Source: Zopfochytrium polystomum
Lineage: Eukaryota > Chytridiomycota > Chytridiomycetes > Chytridiales > Chytridiaceae
Direction of reading: 5' to 3'
Length of the DNA: 17,756 nucleotides
NCBI GenBank assembly: GCA_025765615.1
Contig: JAIVFJ010000630.1
Location: forward strand, 1-17,756
Shown piece after piece: positions 1 to 9,375 of the stretch. The notes beneath the pieces were generated by a model. It saw only the letters and a program-made list of their open reading frames with translations. It was not told the DNA's origin and ran no database searches. Made by a program: the position numbers and the translations under genes. Position 1 is the stretch's first letter, and each line of letters starts with the position of its first letter.

Positions 1-1
1 G

Positions 2-405
2 TTTGCGGGCGTGTGCATGTGCGAAGGCTCTGGCGGTGAGGCTGGTGGGGTGGACATGGCCGTAAACAACGATGAGTGTGAGAAGGATATGAGGGGCGAT
101 GCGGAGTTCGTTGTTGCAGCGGTTGTGTGGTGTTGTAGTTGTTGTTAATGTTGACTGCCTGGGACGAGTGCGTGGGCAGTCTCTGACGTGGGCACCAGCG
201 GGACGAGATCTGCGAGGAGCACGAGGACGAGGACTTGGACGAGGAGGAGGAACAGTGGAAAAAAGAGAGGGGGTGGGAGAGCGTTGACGACAACGGGGGC
301 TGCTGTGCGCAGGCATCGACCACTGTTGTAATTATTGAAGGAAAACTAGGGGAGGGGGTTGGAGAGAGCGATGGAACTAGCAAAAGCTGGAGGAGGAGAA
401 GATAG
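2..405 (+). CDS. Possible 3' end of an unidentified plus-strand gene (two exon-like pieces)
   Basis: I do not recognise a family. A frame open from the window edge runs from base 2 to a TAA at 146-148 with mixed, protein-like composition. A second open stretch starts after a possible acceptor (..GGCACCAG at 191-198) and ends at TAG 403-405. It is strongly acidic and then mixed, with motifs such as EEHEDEDLDEEEEQWKKERG and ESVDDNGG. The two could be joined by a short intron with a donor in the GTTGTG-rich stretch around 110-140 that keeps the frame, but no donor is clearly best. The end of the second piece runs into a GA-rich microsatellite, so the last 20 or so codons may not be genuine. Low confidence; an acidic tract of this kind can also arise from a GAG/GAC-rich repeat. 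Confidence 0.22.
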
Positions 406-525
406 GAGAGAGAGAGAGAGGAGAGAGAGAGATGGAGAGGAGAGAGCGATGCGCGAGAGAGAGAGAGAGAGAGCGCGAGAGAGAGAGCTCGCAGCTCTCT
501 CCCTATCTCTCTCTCTCTCTCTGCT
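405..525. repeat. GA-rich then CT-rich microsatellite
   Basis: An interrupted (GA)n block fills about 405-490 and flips to (CT)n at about 498-525, so the two halves can fold back on each other. Open frames here on both strands are Arg/Glu or Ser/Leu repeats and are not genes. Confidence 0.85.
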
Positions 526-970
526 CACTCTCTCGCCCTCAATGTCCCAATGCAAGCCGAACTCCGTGCCGCATTTATATTTGGCTGTGCTGGAAGCGAG
601 AACAACAAGCCTCCATGTAGGTAGATCGTTCTTGCGTGACTAGAGTCGAGTAGGGAGGGAGGGAGAGAAGGGAGGGAGGGAGGGAGGGAACGGATGGAGG
701 CGGAGCGAGCCCACGGCGAAACTTCCGCGAGGCTTCTCCGCGTCGTCGTCGCACAACAACATTTTTTGTAATGCGACAGCAGACAATGAAGGCATCGCCA
801 GAAGCGGCCGAGATTGTGAGCCACAATTGGTGGGCGAGCTGTGAAGGCGGCGAAGAGCTGCAGCGCAATGTAAACCGTGTTCTCCGTTTAGTCTCTCTCA
901 GACTCTCTCTGTCGGAACACTCGCTATCACTTTCTTTTACACTTGCCAAAAGGATGGCGAAATTATTGCC

Positions 971-1011
<41 letters not shown>

Positions 1012-1195
1012 GGCAAATGGGGGAAACAATCGACAAGGGTGGAGGCTACTGCCGTCGTTTGGTGCGAACCAGAAAAATAAAGTGACGTCTGAGCGAGGGA
1101 AACGGGAGGGGGGATATTTGGCACAGTGCGGCTAATTATAAGGAGCCACGGCCTGGCTGGCCCTGCTTACTAGCGGGTATGTTCTCGTATTTGTA
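526..1195. other. Intergenic stretch with no supported gene
   Basis: The stretch contains GGGA repeats at about 653-690 and a long poly-A tract. A short plus-strand frame begins at ATG 771 (MRQQTMKASPEAAEIVSHNW...). It has mixed composition for about 45 codons but then becomes CT-microsatellite and poly-A translation. I could not link it to a family or to convincing splice sites. Confidence 0.5.
972..1008 (+). repeat. Poly-A tract (37 A)
   Basis: Uninterrupted run of A followed directly by G. It resembles the poly-A-then-AG ends seen at the 3' splice sites of the minus-strand genes, but there is no adjacent exon to support a splice site here. Confidence 0.95.
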
Positions 1196-1210
1196 AGATG
1201 AGGGAGAACG

Positions 1211-2172
1211 TCAGGCGATGCGTTTCGAAACCCATCCCTCGGCCAGACTTGCCTGTGACTCCGGCCGTGGCGGGGTTTCAAAACTTTTTTGTGCTCGTTT
1301 ATGGTAAAAGTGGATCTCCATCGTCTGACCTCCTCTCTCCTCTACCTTCGTTCCTCCCCTCCCCCTATCCCTCCCTTCCTTCTTCACCTCCCTCCTCAAC
1401 ACATACACCAAACTATCCTTAATACCCGGCACACAAACTCGCACGCGCCCGCCTCGCAGAACCTGTACTTTTCGTAAAACCGCCGCGCCCGCGCGTTGCC
1501 CGTCCACACCGTGAGCCAGACCGTTGGGGCGGCGGCGGCGGCGGCGGCGGCGGCGGCACGATTTCCGTCGCCGTCGCCGTTGGAAGGAGGAGGACGGTAC
1601 GCGAGCGCCGTCTCCATGAGCACGTCCATCAGCGCGCGCCCCGGCGCCGGAGCCGTGGTGCGTGGCGTCGACGTAGAGTCGCTTGATCTCGACGAAGTGA
1701 CCGGCGGCGTCGTCGTCGGGTGGCTGCTGCCGCCGCTTGCGGTCGCCGTCGTCGTCGGCGTCGGTGTCGGGGGGCCTGCTGCGCCGGCGGACCGTGCCAA
1801 AGCCGAACGGCAGCTGCTTGCTGCCGCTGGCCGTCGTCGTCGTCGGGACCGGTTCCAGCAGGGGTAGGGTGAGGCACGGCGGAAGGTGGAAAAGTCCGGG
1901 TCGAGCAGGTCCGCGCGCATCCGCTCTGCCGAGTACGTGGCGCGCGAAAAGGCGTCGAGGTCGGCGCTGGAGTAGAGGTGGCCGAATGTGGCGACAAAGG
2001 TGCGGGCGGCCATGGCGCCGAGGGCCGCGGCGTCGTCGGGGCGAGCCGCACGGATCGTGAACGAAGAGGAGGAGGAGGAGGAAGAGGAAGTAGGAAGAAG
2101 AAGAAGAAGAAGAAGCGGTCGTGGCATCGACACGGTCGGCGTGGCCGGTTGCTGTGGTGGTGGGGCGGACAT
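1211..2172 (-). CDS. GNAT-family N-acetyltransferase, conserved motifs split over two frames
   Basis: Probable acetyl-CoA-dependent N-acetyltransferase of the GNAT fold; substrate unknown. From ATG 2172 the protein has a Pro/Leu/Ser-rich leader, then the family N-terminal block (FTIRAARPDDAAALGAMAAR, then TFVATFGHLYSSADLDAF). After LLDPDFSTFR (about 1885) the conserved reading moves to the next frame (LLEPVP, QLPFGFGTV, VEIKRLYVDATHHGSGAG). It returns at a CCCC run at 1639-1642 (GRALMDVLMETAL, then VWLTVWTGNARARRFYEKY). It shifts again near 1437 to VPGIKDSLVYVLRREV, the usual C-terminal strand, and stops at 1211. HGSGAGRAL is the acetyl-CoA pyrophosphate-binding loop. A poly-Ala run from a CGG repeat interrupts the domain. 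Three one-base changes imply either sequencing errors in GC-rich DNA or a recent pseudogene; every key motif survives. The tail after the RREV strand is longer than usual and may be wrong. Confidence 0.78.
1530..1558. repeat. (CGG)n triplet repeat, poly-Ala in the acetyltransferase
   Basis: Nine or so GGC/CGG units inside the GNAT reading frame give a run of about ten alanines between the acetyl-CoA loop helix and the VWLTVW strand. This is a typical variable loop position. Confidence 0.85.
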
Positions 2173-2173
2173 A

Positions 2174-2187
2174 TGCGTGCGTGTGTG

Positions 2188-2222
<35 letters not shown>
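2174..2222. repeat. (GT)n microsatellite just upstream of the GNAT start
   Basis: An almost pure GT repeat immediately precedes the start codon of the minus-strand acetyltransferase, where its 5' leader or promoter should lie. Confidence 0.9.
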
Positions 2223-2226
<4 letters not shown>

Positions 2227-2377
2227 TTGTGTTTTTTATTAATATCATTGGCGGCGAAGGGAATCACGTCTCGCATCGGATCAAAAGAAACTTTTATGTA
2301 ACTCAATAAATGGACCATTTTGGCTGTTTACCCATCGCGCTGCTTTGGGCAGAAGCAGCGGGGTTTCAAAGGCGCCA

Positions 2378-2378
<1 letters not shown>

Positions 2379-2418
<40 letters not shown>
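2379..2418 (+). repeat. Poly-A tract (40 A)
   Basis: Uninterrupted A run followed by G, in the spacer upstream of the GNAT gene. Confidence 0.95.
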
Positions 2419-2420
<2 letters not shown>

Positions 2421-3012
2421 CAAACCCTTTACGCCGTTCACCAGTCAAAACAACACAGCTTCTCGTCATTTTTTTATATGTATTTTTTTTTTCTTTTTTT
2501 TGTTTTTTTTTTTTTTCTCTCGCACACAACCCATAAATCACACGTCCGCGTCTAGCGCCAGCGCGTCAAACCCTGGTTAAGCCTAAAAACGGCAAACCTA
2601 ACATGCAAAGAGAGAAAAAAAGGAAAAAAAAAAAAAACAGAAATGGACTGAATCTTCGAGTAACCCTCTTTTTGCAAGACTTCTTGCAGTAGTCCTAAAA
2701 CAGAAGTTGATTAATAGGTTCGCATATTCGCAAGTTCAAAGTGTGGATCTACACATCGCGTGTTGGTGTGATTTTTCTGCAGTTCCCAAGAAGTCAGAGC
2801 AGTTCAACAAGTTGCAAATGATTTCCCAAACATAAAAATGACTCCCAAGAGCCGCCCCATCCCGTCTGTTCCCGTCGCGGCCATGCCGCCCCCGGTCCCT
2901 AGACACCCCCTGCGTAAGAATTGCAGTTGTCTGTTTGCAAGTCCGTCCGTTACCCCCTAGTGAACATATATTTCGTTTTTCGGATGTTTCTTGTGTTTGA
3001 TGTTTCAAGGGA

Positions 3013-3066
3013 GCAGAGAGAGGGAGAGAGAGAAAGGGAAGAGAGAGAGATAGAGAGAGCGAGAGA
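3013..3066. repeat. Interrupted (GA)n repeat
   Basis: GA-rich purine tract, first of two in this spacer. Confidence 0.85.
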
Positions 3067-3196
3067 GCGAGGAGGCAGCCGAGAGGAAACGGACAGACAG
3101 AGAGGTTACATGATGGGAAATGACTATAGGTAAAAAGGGGAGCAGGTGGAAGAAGGACAAGCTGCAAGACAAACGACGAATGACGAAGAGAAAGGA

Positions 3197-3198
<2 letters not shown>

Positions 3199-3244
<46 letters not shown>
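3199..3244. repeat. Perfect (GA)n microsatellite
   Basis: About 23 uninterrupted GA units. The Ser/Leu frames read from the opposite strand are repeat artefacts. Confidence 0.95.
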
Positions 3245-3245
<1 letters not shown>

Positions 3246-3327
3246 GGCAGGAGGAGAGAGGCGGACTGAGGCGAGTAGGCTAGAGTGGCAAAGGGCAGAG
3301 GGAATCGGTGGTGTCTGAAACAGCACC

Positions 3328-3350
3328 AAAAAAAAAAAAAAAAAAAAAAA
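3328..3350 (+). repeat. Poly-A tract (23 A)
   Basis: A run followed by G and a second short A run, about 70 bases before a matching T run at 3421-3445. Confidence 0.9.
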
Positions 3351-3544
3351 GAAAAAAGCACGGTCAGCGGTTGCGCAGCCTCTAACATTGCGCCAAAAGG
3401 GTCGAGCGCTGTGCTGTGTGTTTTTTTTGTTTTTTTTTTTTTTTTGGTTAGTGTCTGTTGTTGTTGTTGTTGTTTTTTGGTTGGGTGTGAGTGGTTGGTG
3501 GTTCGTGGGTTTGGATGAGTATTTTTGGCAAAGGAAGGAACAAG

Positions 3545-3650
3545 TGCCTCACTCACTCTCTACTCACTCGCTCGCTGCCACTCGCTGTCACTCACCTATC
3601 ACTCACTTACTCACTCTCCCCCGCGTTCAGTTCACTCTCCCTCACCGTCT
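3545..3650. repeat. Degenerate (CACT)n/(CTCACT)n tandem repeat
   Basis: Many CACTCACT and CTCGCT units over about 100 bases, giving Ser/Leu/Thr-rich spurious frames. Confidence 0.75.
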
Positions 3651-3951
3651 CCTTTTTGCCGCCATTCCCTGACGCGCTGCATCTGCATCGTGTGCTGGGC
3701 AGGAGAGACAGAGGAGTGAGAGAGAGATGGAAGGGGTGTGTGAGCGAGTGGTCGTTTTTCGCACAACAAACACAAACACCAAACAAAAAACAAAAACCAA
3801 AAAAAAATACAAAACTAAACTAGGGGATGCCCGTTGACTTATAACAATCCTTCCCACAAAAAAGGAGAAAAAAGACGATACTGAAGAGTGTAGCAGTCCA
3901 CAATGAATGCAGTGGCACGCCATGTAGAGGGATGAGGGAAAATTGTTTTCG

Positions 3952-3992
3952 AGTCAGGGGTTTGTGGGGGACTGACGCGCTCAACCCCCCCA
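3952..3992. repeat. G-run/C-run cassette, degenerate copy 1
   Basis: GAGTCAGGGG ... GTGGGGG ... CTCAACCCCCCC. Same layout as the better copies, with part of the middle lost. Confidence 0.55.
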
Positions 3993-4339
3993 CTCAAAGA
4001 GCGACTGGTCGCAGCTGATTTTGATAACTTGTCCACCAACAGCCCCAATAGCCAGAATCAGAGACATAGAGGATGACAGAAAACCCGTTGACTGCCCGTT
4101 GACTGCCACTCCCAGACTCAGAGACAGGGAGGGAGGTAGACAACCCTTTGACTTCCACTCAGATAGACAGACAGCTTGTTGACTTCCTTCCTTTTTGCAC
4201 TTTCACTGCCACTTTCAGAGAGTGACCAACTCCTTGAATAATAGAAACAACAGCTCCGTTGACTTTGCAAAATTATAAGCAGAATAGTATTTTAGTTTGG
4301 TGGGGGGCGGGGTTTCAGCCACATCATGCTTCTCTGTAT

Positions 4340-4400
4340 GGAGGCTCCTGCCCCCTGAGCCCCCCCAGTGGGGGATGCCTTCCCCCTTCAACCCCCCCCA
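4340..4400. repeat. G-run/C-run hairpin cassette, copy 2
   Basis: GGCTCCTGCCCCCTGAGC, a C run, GTGGGGG, then CTTCAACCCCCCC. Alternating G and C runs can form successive hairpins. Confidence 0.75.
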
Positions 4401-4723
4401 GCTTGATAGAGACAGAGATAGAGTGAGAGATTGCAGACAATTTATATTCCTTTTCCATCAACACAGCCCACATACATAGAGTCAGACAGAGGGCAAGACA
4501 GACAACCGTTGACTGCCCTTTGACTGCCCGTCAAATAGACAGGGAGGGAGGTAGACAGACAACCCCTTTGACTCCACTCACGATAAACAGCCAGCCTGTT
4601 GACTTCCCTTTTGAATTTTGCCACTCCACAAAGCCTTGTTTTCTTGAGTGTATTGATTTTGCCACTCCGTTTCGAATTAGGACACTATAAAAAAAACTAA
4701 AACCCACACTGTCCCCCCTACGA

Positions 4724-4774
4724 CACCCCTGAGCCCTGTGAGGGGGCCGCTGCCCCCTCAACCCCCCCACTCAA
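4724..4774. repeat. G-run/C-run hairpin cassette, copy 3
   Basis: CCCCTGAGCCC, GTGAGGGGGC, CGCTGCCCCCTCAACCCCCC. Shortened at the left side. Confidence 0.7.
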
Positions 4775-5072
4775 CAGAGAGAGGTCGCCAGATGATTTGA
4801 TAACTTGTCCACCCACACAGCTGCCAGTCCAGACTCAGAGTCAGTGCGGGAGGGTAGACAGACAACCCGTTTGACTTCACTAAGATAAACAGACAGCCTG
4901 TGACTCCTTTTGAAGTTGCACGTGTTTCGATTAGGCACTAAAGAAAAATATTCAACCCCACACCGTCCCCCCCCTACTCCACTATTGTAATTAGAAAACA
5001 GGTTTACATAGTGGACAGAGAGAGAGTGTGAGTGAGATAGAGAGAGAGGCTGGGTTGTTTTTTTTTTGAGTC

Positions 5073-5132
5073 AGGGGGCTCCCGCCCCCTGAGCCCCCCG
5101 GTGGGGGGGCTGCCGCCCCCCCTCAACCCCCC
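5073..5132. repeat. G-run/C-run hairpin cassette, copy 4 (near full)
   Basis: AGGGGGCTCCCGCCCCCTGA, GCCCCCCGGTGGGGGGGC, TGCCGCCCCCCCTCAACC. Three overlapping hairpins with 6-7 bp GC stems are possible: GGGGGC/GCCCCC, GCCCCCC/GGGGGGC and GGGGGGGC/GCCCCCCC. Confidence 0.85.
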
Positions 5133-5332
5133 TGCTTGAAAGAGAGAAAGAGAGTTAGAGATTGCAGACAATAATATTCCTTTCCATCAACAGCCAACAA
5201 ACAGAGTCAAAGACAGAGAGTGAGACCAGACAACCTGTTGGACTGCCTGTGACTGCCACTCCAAGACTCAGAGACCGGGGAGGTAGACAAACAACCTGTT
5301 GCCACTCCACTATTACAATTAGAAAACTGGAA

Positions 5333-5487
5333 GGAGAGAGGGAAAGAGAGAGAGAAAGAGACGGAGAGAGACAGAGAGAGAGAGACAGAGAGAGAGAGGA
5401 TGAGAGAGAGATGGGCACAGACAGACAGACAGACAGACAGACAAAGAGACAGACAGTCCTCTGACTGTCAGCCGGAGAGGAGAGAGA

Positions 5488-5579
<92 letters not shown>

Positions 5580-5679
5580 GGAGAGAGGAGGGAGAGAGAG
5601 AGAGAGGAGAGAGGAGAGGGAGAGAGAGAGAGAGAGTGAGAGAGAGAGAGAGGAGAGAGAGGAGAGAGAGGAGAGAGAG

Positions 5680-5716
<37 letters not shown>

Positions 5717-5998
5717 AGTGAGAGATAGACAGATACACGGGCAGACAGAGAGACAGACAAAGAGAGAGAGAGAGAGGAGAGAGAAACAGAGTGAGAGAGA
5801 GACAGACAGACAGAGAGTGGCAGAGACAGACAGACTCTGTCTGTCAGTCTGTCAGAGAGAGAGAGAGCGACAGAGCGAAGAGATGGAGAGACAGACAAAG
5901 AGAGAGCGAGAGCGAGAGACAGAGAGAAAGAGAGAGAAGGAGAGAGACTGAGAGAGACAGGGGAGAGAGAGAGACAGGGAGAGGGACAGAGAGCCAGA
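5333..5998. repeat. About 660-base polypurine (GA/GACA)n tract
   Basis: GA dinucleotide (perfect around 5489-5560) mixed with GACAGACA tetramers. The purine strand is interrupted once by a pyrimidine patch at about 5833-5858. All long Ser/Leu and Arg/Glu frames here are repeat artefacts. Confidence 0.95.
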
Positions 5999-6111
5999 CA
6001 GATAATCTGTTAGACAAAGACAACGCATTGGCCTGCACTCCTCCTTTTCCGATTTTTCCAGCCGAGTTTTGATTGGGCACCAAAGACAAAAAAATTAGCC
6101 CCCCCCCCTCA

Positions 6112-6125
6112 CTAATTGCAATTAG
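6112..6125. repeat. Perfect 14-bp palindrome CTAATTGCAATTAG
   Basis: Self-complementary sequence conserved exactly between arm L and arm R (14903-14916). Degenerate forms (CTATTGTAATTAG, CTATTACAATTAG) occur in the sub-blocks near 4985 and 5312. Confidence 0.85.
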
Positions 6126-6173
6126 GAAAACAGTTTACCCGCAAAGGCCTTGTTTTTCTTTAGTAGATTGATA

Positions 6174-6204
6174 AAGAAATAAATAAATAAATAAATAAAT
6201 AAAA
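6174..6204. repeat. (AAAT)n run at the end of arm L
   Basis: Seven or so AAAT units between the end of the repeat and the chromodomain-gene donor. It may be an element tail or ordinary intron sequence. Confidence 0.85.
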
Positions 6205-6210
6205 GCTCAC

Positions 6211-6400
6211 CTCGCTATTCCCCTTGAACCCCCCGCCGCCGCCCGCCACCTCAGCACAATCAAATACTGGCCCGGGTCCGCCGCGGCCGTTCCTGTTGCT
6301 CGCGCTCACCACTTCCTGCAAAAACGGGTCCCAGTTCAACGCGGAACGCACCCGCGCGGGAAGGTCCGCTTCGGAGAGGTACTTGGGACTTGACGGAGCC
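6211..6400 (-). other. Unassigned conserved-looking segment in the last visible chromodomain-gene exon
   Basis: After a long low-complexity tract the exon regains ordinary protein composition: SPKYLSEADLPARVRSALNW, then DPFLQEVVSASNRNG and PVFDCAEV. It ends at the donor at 6211/6210. I do not recognise a domain. Its position after the chromodomain could suit a second functional module that continues in the missing exon. Confidence 0.4.
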
Positions 6401-8986
6401 GGGCGCCGGCGCCGGCGGGGACGAGGAGGATGAGGATGAGGATGCGGGTACGGGTAAGGGTAAGGGCGGGTTGCTGCCAGCCGGTGCGGCTGAGGGCGAC
6501 ATGGAGGAGAGCGAGGAGAGGGAGGAAGAGGAGGATGAGGAGGAGGAGGACGAGGAAAGGGAGGATGCAGATGAAGTCGACGCCGACGTCGTCGACGTCG
6601 GTGCGACGATCGAGTTGAACGTGGCCCGTCCCGCCCCCCGCCGCGGTTGCTGCAGCTGCAGAAGAAGACTCTCGCTCGCGCTTCGCCCCCGCCTCGCCGC
6701 CAGACCCCACCGACCGCCGCCGCCGCCGCCGCTCCCTCTCCCTCTCCGTTCGGCGGCTCCTCCGCCTCCGCCTCCACCTTGCGCTTCTTCTTCCGCTCCG
6801 TCTTGACACCAGCTGCACCACCCTCGTCTTCGGCCGCCGCAGCCGACGACCGCCGCTGCCGCGCCGGTCGCGTCGGCGTCGGCGTCGGCGACGACGGCGA
6901 CGGGCACTTGTCGGACGGACCCGCTTGGCGCGGTACGCTGGTATTGTTTGTTGGTTGTTTGTTTGGTTTTTTTTTTTTTTTGATTTTTTTTTTTGATGTG
7001 TTAATGTTCGTATGTGAGACCCCAACGAAGCAAGGAAAGGAAGAACGCACGACACACACACACAGACAGAATAACACATCATCACACACACTCACCCTCC
7101 TGCACGTCGCCACGGTACGCCTCATGCGGATCGTACGTCGGGTCCGTCCGCTTCCGCTTCTTGCCGCTCCCGTTCCCTCCACCGCCGCTCCGCCGCGGCC
7201 GCCGCCGTCCGCCCGCGCCACCACCACCACCGTCGTCGTCATCGTCGTCATAGTCCGCACCACCCCCGCCGTCATCATCGTCGTCGTCGTCGTCGTCGTC
7301 CTCGCCGTCCTCGCGCTTGTAAGCGACGTCGTCGCCGTCGTCCGTCGGACTATATGTCGACTTCGTAGCCGCCGTCCCCGCTGCCGTCGCGTCTTCGTAC
7401 ACGCCAACGTCGTACCCTCCGTCGTCGTCGTCGTCAAACTCGTCATAGTAGTTGTGCTCGCCCCGAATCCCCCCTTCTCCCTCCTCTTCCGCCCCTGCCG
7501 CGTCCACCGCCGCACTTCGGCTCCGACAAGCTCGCAATGACCGCCAGCGCGTTGAGGCTCGTCGCCGCCGCCGCCGCCGCCGCCCGTTTCGACTTGAGCG
7601 GCGGCCGACGCCGCCGCGCTGCTGCTGCTGCCCCGCCCGTCTCGTCTGCCGCCGCGTCCTGCCGCCCAAGAAGCTGCGCGAGCACGTGCGCGGGGAGTTC
7701 CGGCTTGCCGCCGATCTTGCGGTAGTACTTCTCGAGCACCGTCGGATCCTATATTTTTTTTTTTTTTTTTTTGATTTTTGTGATACGTGAGACGTGTGTG
7801 TGATTTGCAGAGGTTTACACACGCAAGCCCCCCACGCACCGATCTCTTCTCCCTCTCACCTGAAAGTTCTCCTCCGGCTCCCACGTGTCGTCGCCGGCGC
7901 CCCACCCTTTCCACCGCACCCGGTACTTTACGATAAACTCGCCGTCCTCGCGCTCGTCCACCCAGTCGTGCGACACTATCTTTTCCACAACGTACACGTC
8001 GTTGGCGCCCGCACCGCCGTTGGCGTCCTTTGCCGCCGCCGCCGCCGACTCCGCCGAGTCGCCGCCGTCGAGCGGCTCGCCGTCAGGTCCGACCCCGAGT
8101 TCCGCGAGGAGACGCGGCACGGCCGGAGGGCCAGAAGGTAGTAACCCTTTCTCCTTCAGCTCGCGCATCATCTTGTACTTTGCGAGCCGCGCCGCCGTCG
8201 CCGTCGCCGTGCGCTCACGCCCGGTTTGCCTGGCGCCGGCCTTCGCCCGGGGCTTTCTGGTCGAAGACGACGACGACGAGGAAGAGGAGGAAGACTTTTT
8301 CGGCCGGCGCGCCGGTGTTGTTGTCGTCGTCGAAGTGGTCGCCGGCGGCGGCGGCGGCGGCGCCTCGACGGTGGTGGTGGTGGTGGAGTCACCGGCGCCC
8401 GCATCCGCGCCGCAGAGTGGCGCGTCGTCGTCGTCGTCGTCTGCGCGCGCTTCCGCCCCGTCCCCCGTCGTCGTCTCAGTCGCGTCGTCCTCCCGCCGCC
8501 GGCCCCGTCGTCGTCGTCACCAATGCCGTTGCCACCGCCGCCGCCGCCCAGTGCAGCGCCCATGACGGCGTCTACAAACGCGGGTGCCCCCGGATCGACC
8601 GGATCCGCCCCGTCCGCGTCCGCGGGTCCTGCTTCGGAAACGCCTCCCCCGTCGCCGCCGCCGGTGGCCGTGCTGCGCGGGATCGCAAACGACGGCAGCG
8701 GCGGCGGCGCCGTACCCCTCCCGTCGCCAACGGCAACCCCACCCCCGCCACCGCCACCACCACCACCCCTGCCACTAGCGCTGCCGACCGCGTTCATGTC
8801 CAGAACGTCCTCCAGCTGCAGCGTCGCGGGGTTCCCCGCGTCCACCAAAGCTGCCGACGGCGAACGCGACAACAATGGTGGCGGCGGCGTCGGCGACGAC
8901 GGGAAGGGCACCGTGTGCGACGCGGAGCTGTCGTCTTGCTGCGGTGCCAAAGAGCTGCTGCTGCTGCTGCTGCCGCCGTTAGGCAT
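6211..8986 (-). CDS. Chromodomain protein (probable methyl-lysine histone reader), 3' end not in view
   Basis: A single canonical chromodomain spans an intron: VYVVEKIVSHDW, then FIVKYRVRWKGWGAGDDTWE, PEENFQ, then DPTVLEKYYRKIGGKPELPA. The three aromatic-cage positions of HP1-type domains are kept (Tyr in VYVVEK, Trp in RWKGW, Trp in place of the third Tyr), so binding of methylated histone H3 in the nucleus is likely. Exons are about 8986-7860, 7748-7096 and 6923-6211. Introns run 7859-7749 (GTGAGA..TATAG) and 7095-6924 (GTGAGT..CCAAG), and a further donor GAG|GTGAGC at 6210 shows that the gene continues. The rest is Ser/Thr/Pro/Gly-rich, with an Asp-rich stretch and the basic stretch GKKRKRTDPTYDPHEAYRGD. 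One-base frame changes are needed near 8510 and 7525. The start is uncertain: ATG 8986 follows a CAG that looks like an acceptor, and ATG 8171 (MMRELKEKGLLPSGPPAVPR) is the conservative alternative. It is not a retrotransposon integrase chromodomain, because it is intron-split and no integrase is nearby. Confidence 0.75.
7271..7302. repeat. (GTC)n triplet repeat, poly-Asp in the chromodomain protein
   Basis: Reads as about ten aspartates on the minus strand, within the acidic tract that also carries DDDDDGGYDVGVYED and DYDDDDDDGG. Confidence 0.8.
7749..7859 (-). other. Intron splitting the chromodomain, with poly-A before the acceptor
   Basis: Donor CAG|GTGAGA and acceptor TATAG|GATCC keep phase 0 and join PEENFQ to DPTVLEKYY. 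The 3' end has an 18-A run a few bases before AG instead of a pyrimidine tract. Confidence 0.85.
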
Positions 8987-9187
8987 CTGCGGAGATGGTG
9001 GCGTGAAAGAAGAGGAAGAAGAAAAAGAAGAAGAGGAGGTGGTGGAGGACGAAGATGCAAAGGATTCGGCAAACGACGGAAGCGATTGGAGCGAGGGTGC
9101 CGGCGCGTCCTCCTCGTCCCGAGCGACGGCGGCACCACCTCGCCGTCTCCCTCTGCCTCTTCCCTGTCATCATCGTGGTCGTCATCG

Positions 9188-9375
9188 TCACATCGTCATC
9201 ATCGTCATCGCCATCGCCATCATCATTCGCTCGACCGCCTTCCTCCTTCTCCTCCCCCTTCCCCACGCCCTCACCCTCCGCGTCCGGCCCGCTCTCCGCG
9301 CCACCGCCCTCCTCTTTTTCCCCCGCACCACCCCGGCTCTCCACCGCGCCTGCTCCTTCTTCTTCTTCTTCCTCT

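Larger units (their letters stand above)
2223..3815. other. Gene-poor spacer made largely of simple sequence
   Basis: The spacer contains a 40-A tract (2379-2418), T-rich runs (2470-2518), GA repeats, another A run (3328-3350), a T run (3421-3445) and a CACT-type repeat. A short plus-strand frame at 2838 (MTPKSRPIPSVPVAAMPPPV...) ends next to a consensus-like GTAAGA at about 2914. It could be a small exon, but nothing upstream or downstream supports it. No exon continuing the chromodomain gene was found here on the minus strand. Confidence 0.6.
3816..6174 (+). repeat. Non-coding interspersed repeat, arm L (forward orientation)
   Basis: The unit starts at AGGGGATGCCCGTTGACTTA (about 3822-3841) and ends at CTTTAGTAGATTGAT (about 6158-6172). 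Bases 3820-4515 match the reverse complement of about 14140-14850, and 6010-6172 match the reverse complement of about 14858-15015. The match includes landmarks such as TTGATTGGGCACCAAAGAC and CTAATTGCAATTAG. The unit is internally repetitive. It repeats GATAACTTGTCCACC, CAGACTCAGAG, GTAGACAGACAACCCGTTGAC and ATTGCAGACAA, and a sub-block ending in CACTATTGTAATTAGAAAAC recurs near 4670, 4930, 5310 and 6060. It contains four G-run/C-run cassettes and a 660-base GA tract. I see no open frame outside repeat translation. The 3' end abuts an (AAAT)n run and lies just past the last visible chromodomain-gene donor, so arm L probably sits in or next to an intron. Confidence 0.8.

Noticed and set aside
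1198..1422. Plus-strand frame starting MRENVRRCVSKPIPRPD, preceded by an ATTATAA box
   Set aside because: It overlaps the 3' end of the GNAT gene antisense and degenerates into a CT-rich Pro/Ser tail. One TATA-like string is not enough to call a gene.
2093..2172. Leu-rich N-terminus of the GNAT as a signal or plastid-targeting peptide
   Set aside because: The Leu and Ser runs come from CTT/TCC triplet repeats. There is no clear cleavage context, and the start codon itself is uncertain.
5155..5898. 247-codon minus-strand Ser/Leu-rich open frame
   Set aside because: It is a pure translation of the (GA)n tract; such frames arise automatically from dinucleotide repeats.
6160..7914. A single continuous 584-codon minus-strand frame
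   Set aside because: It reads through two introns with good splice signals. Only its part from 6923 to 6211 coincides with the proposed exon, and its upstream part is not the chromodomain frame.
7748..8171. Chromodomain as part of a chromovirus (Ty3/gypsy) integrase
   Set aside because: The domain is split by an intron and surrounded by host-like low-complexity exons, with no integrase, RNase H or reverse transcriptase motifs nearby.
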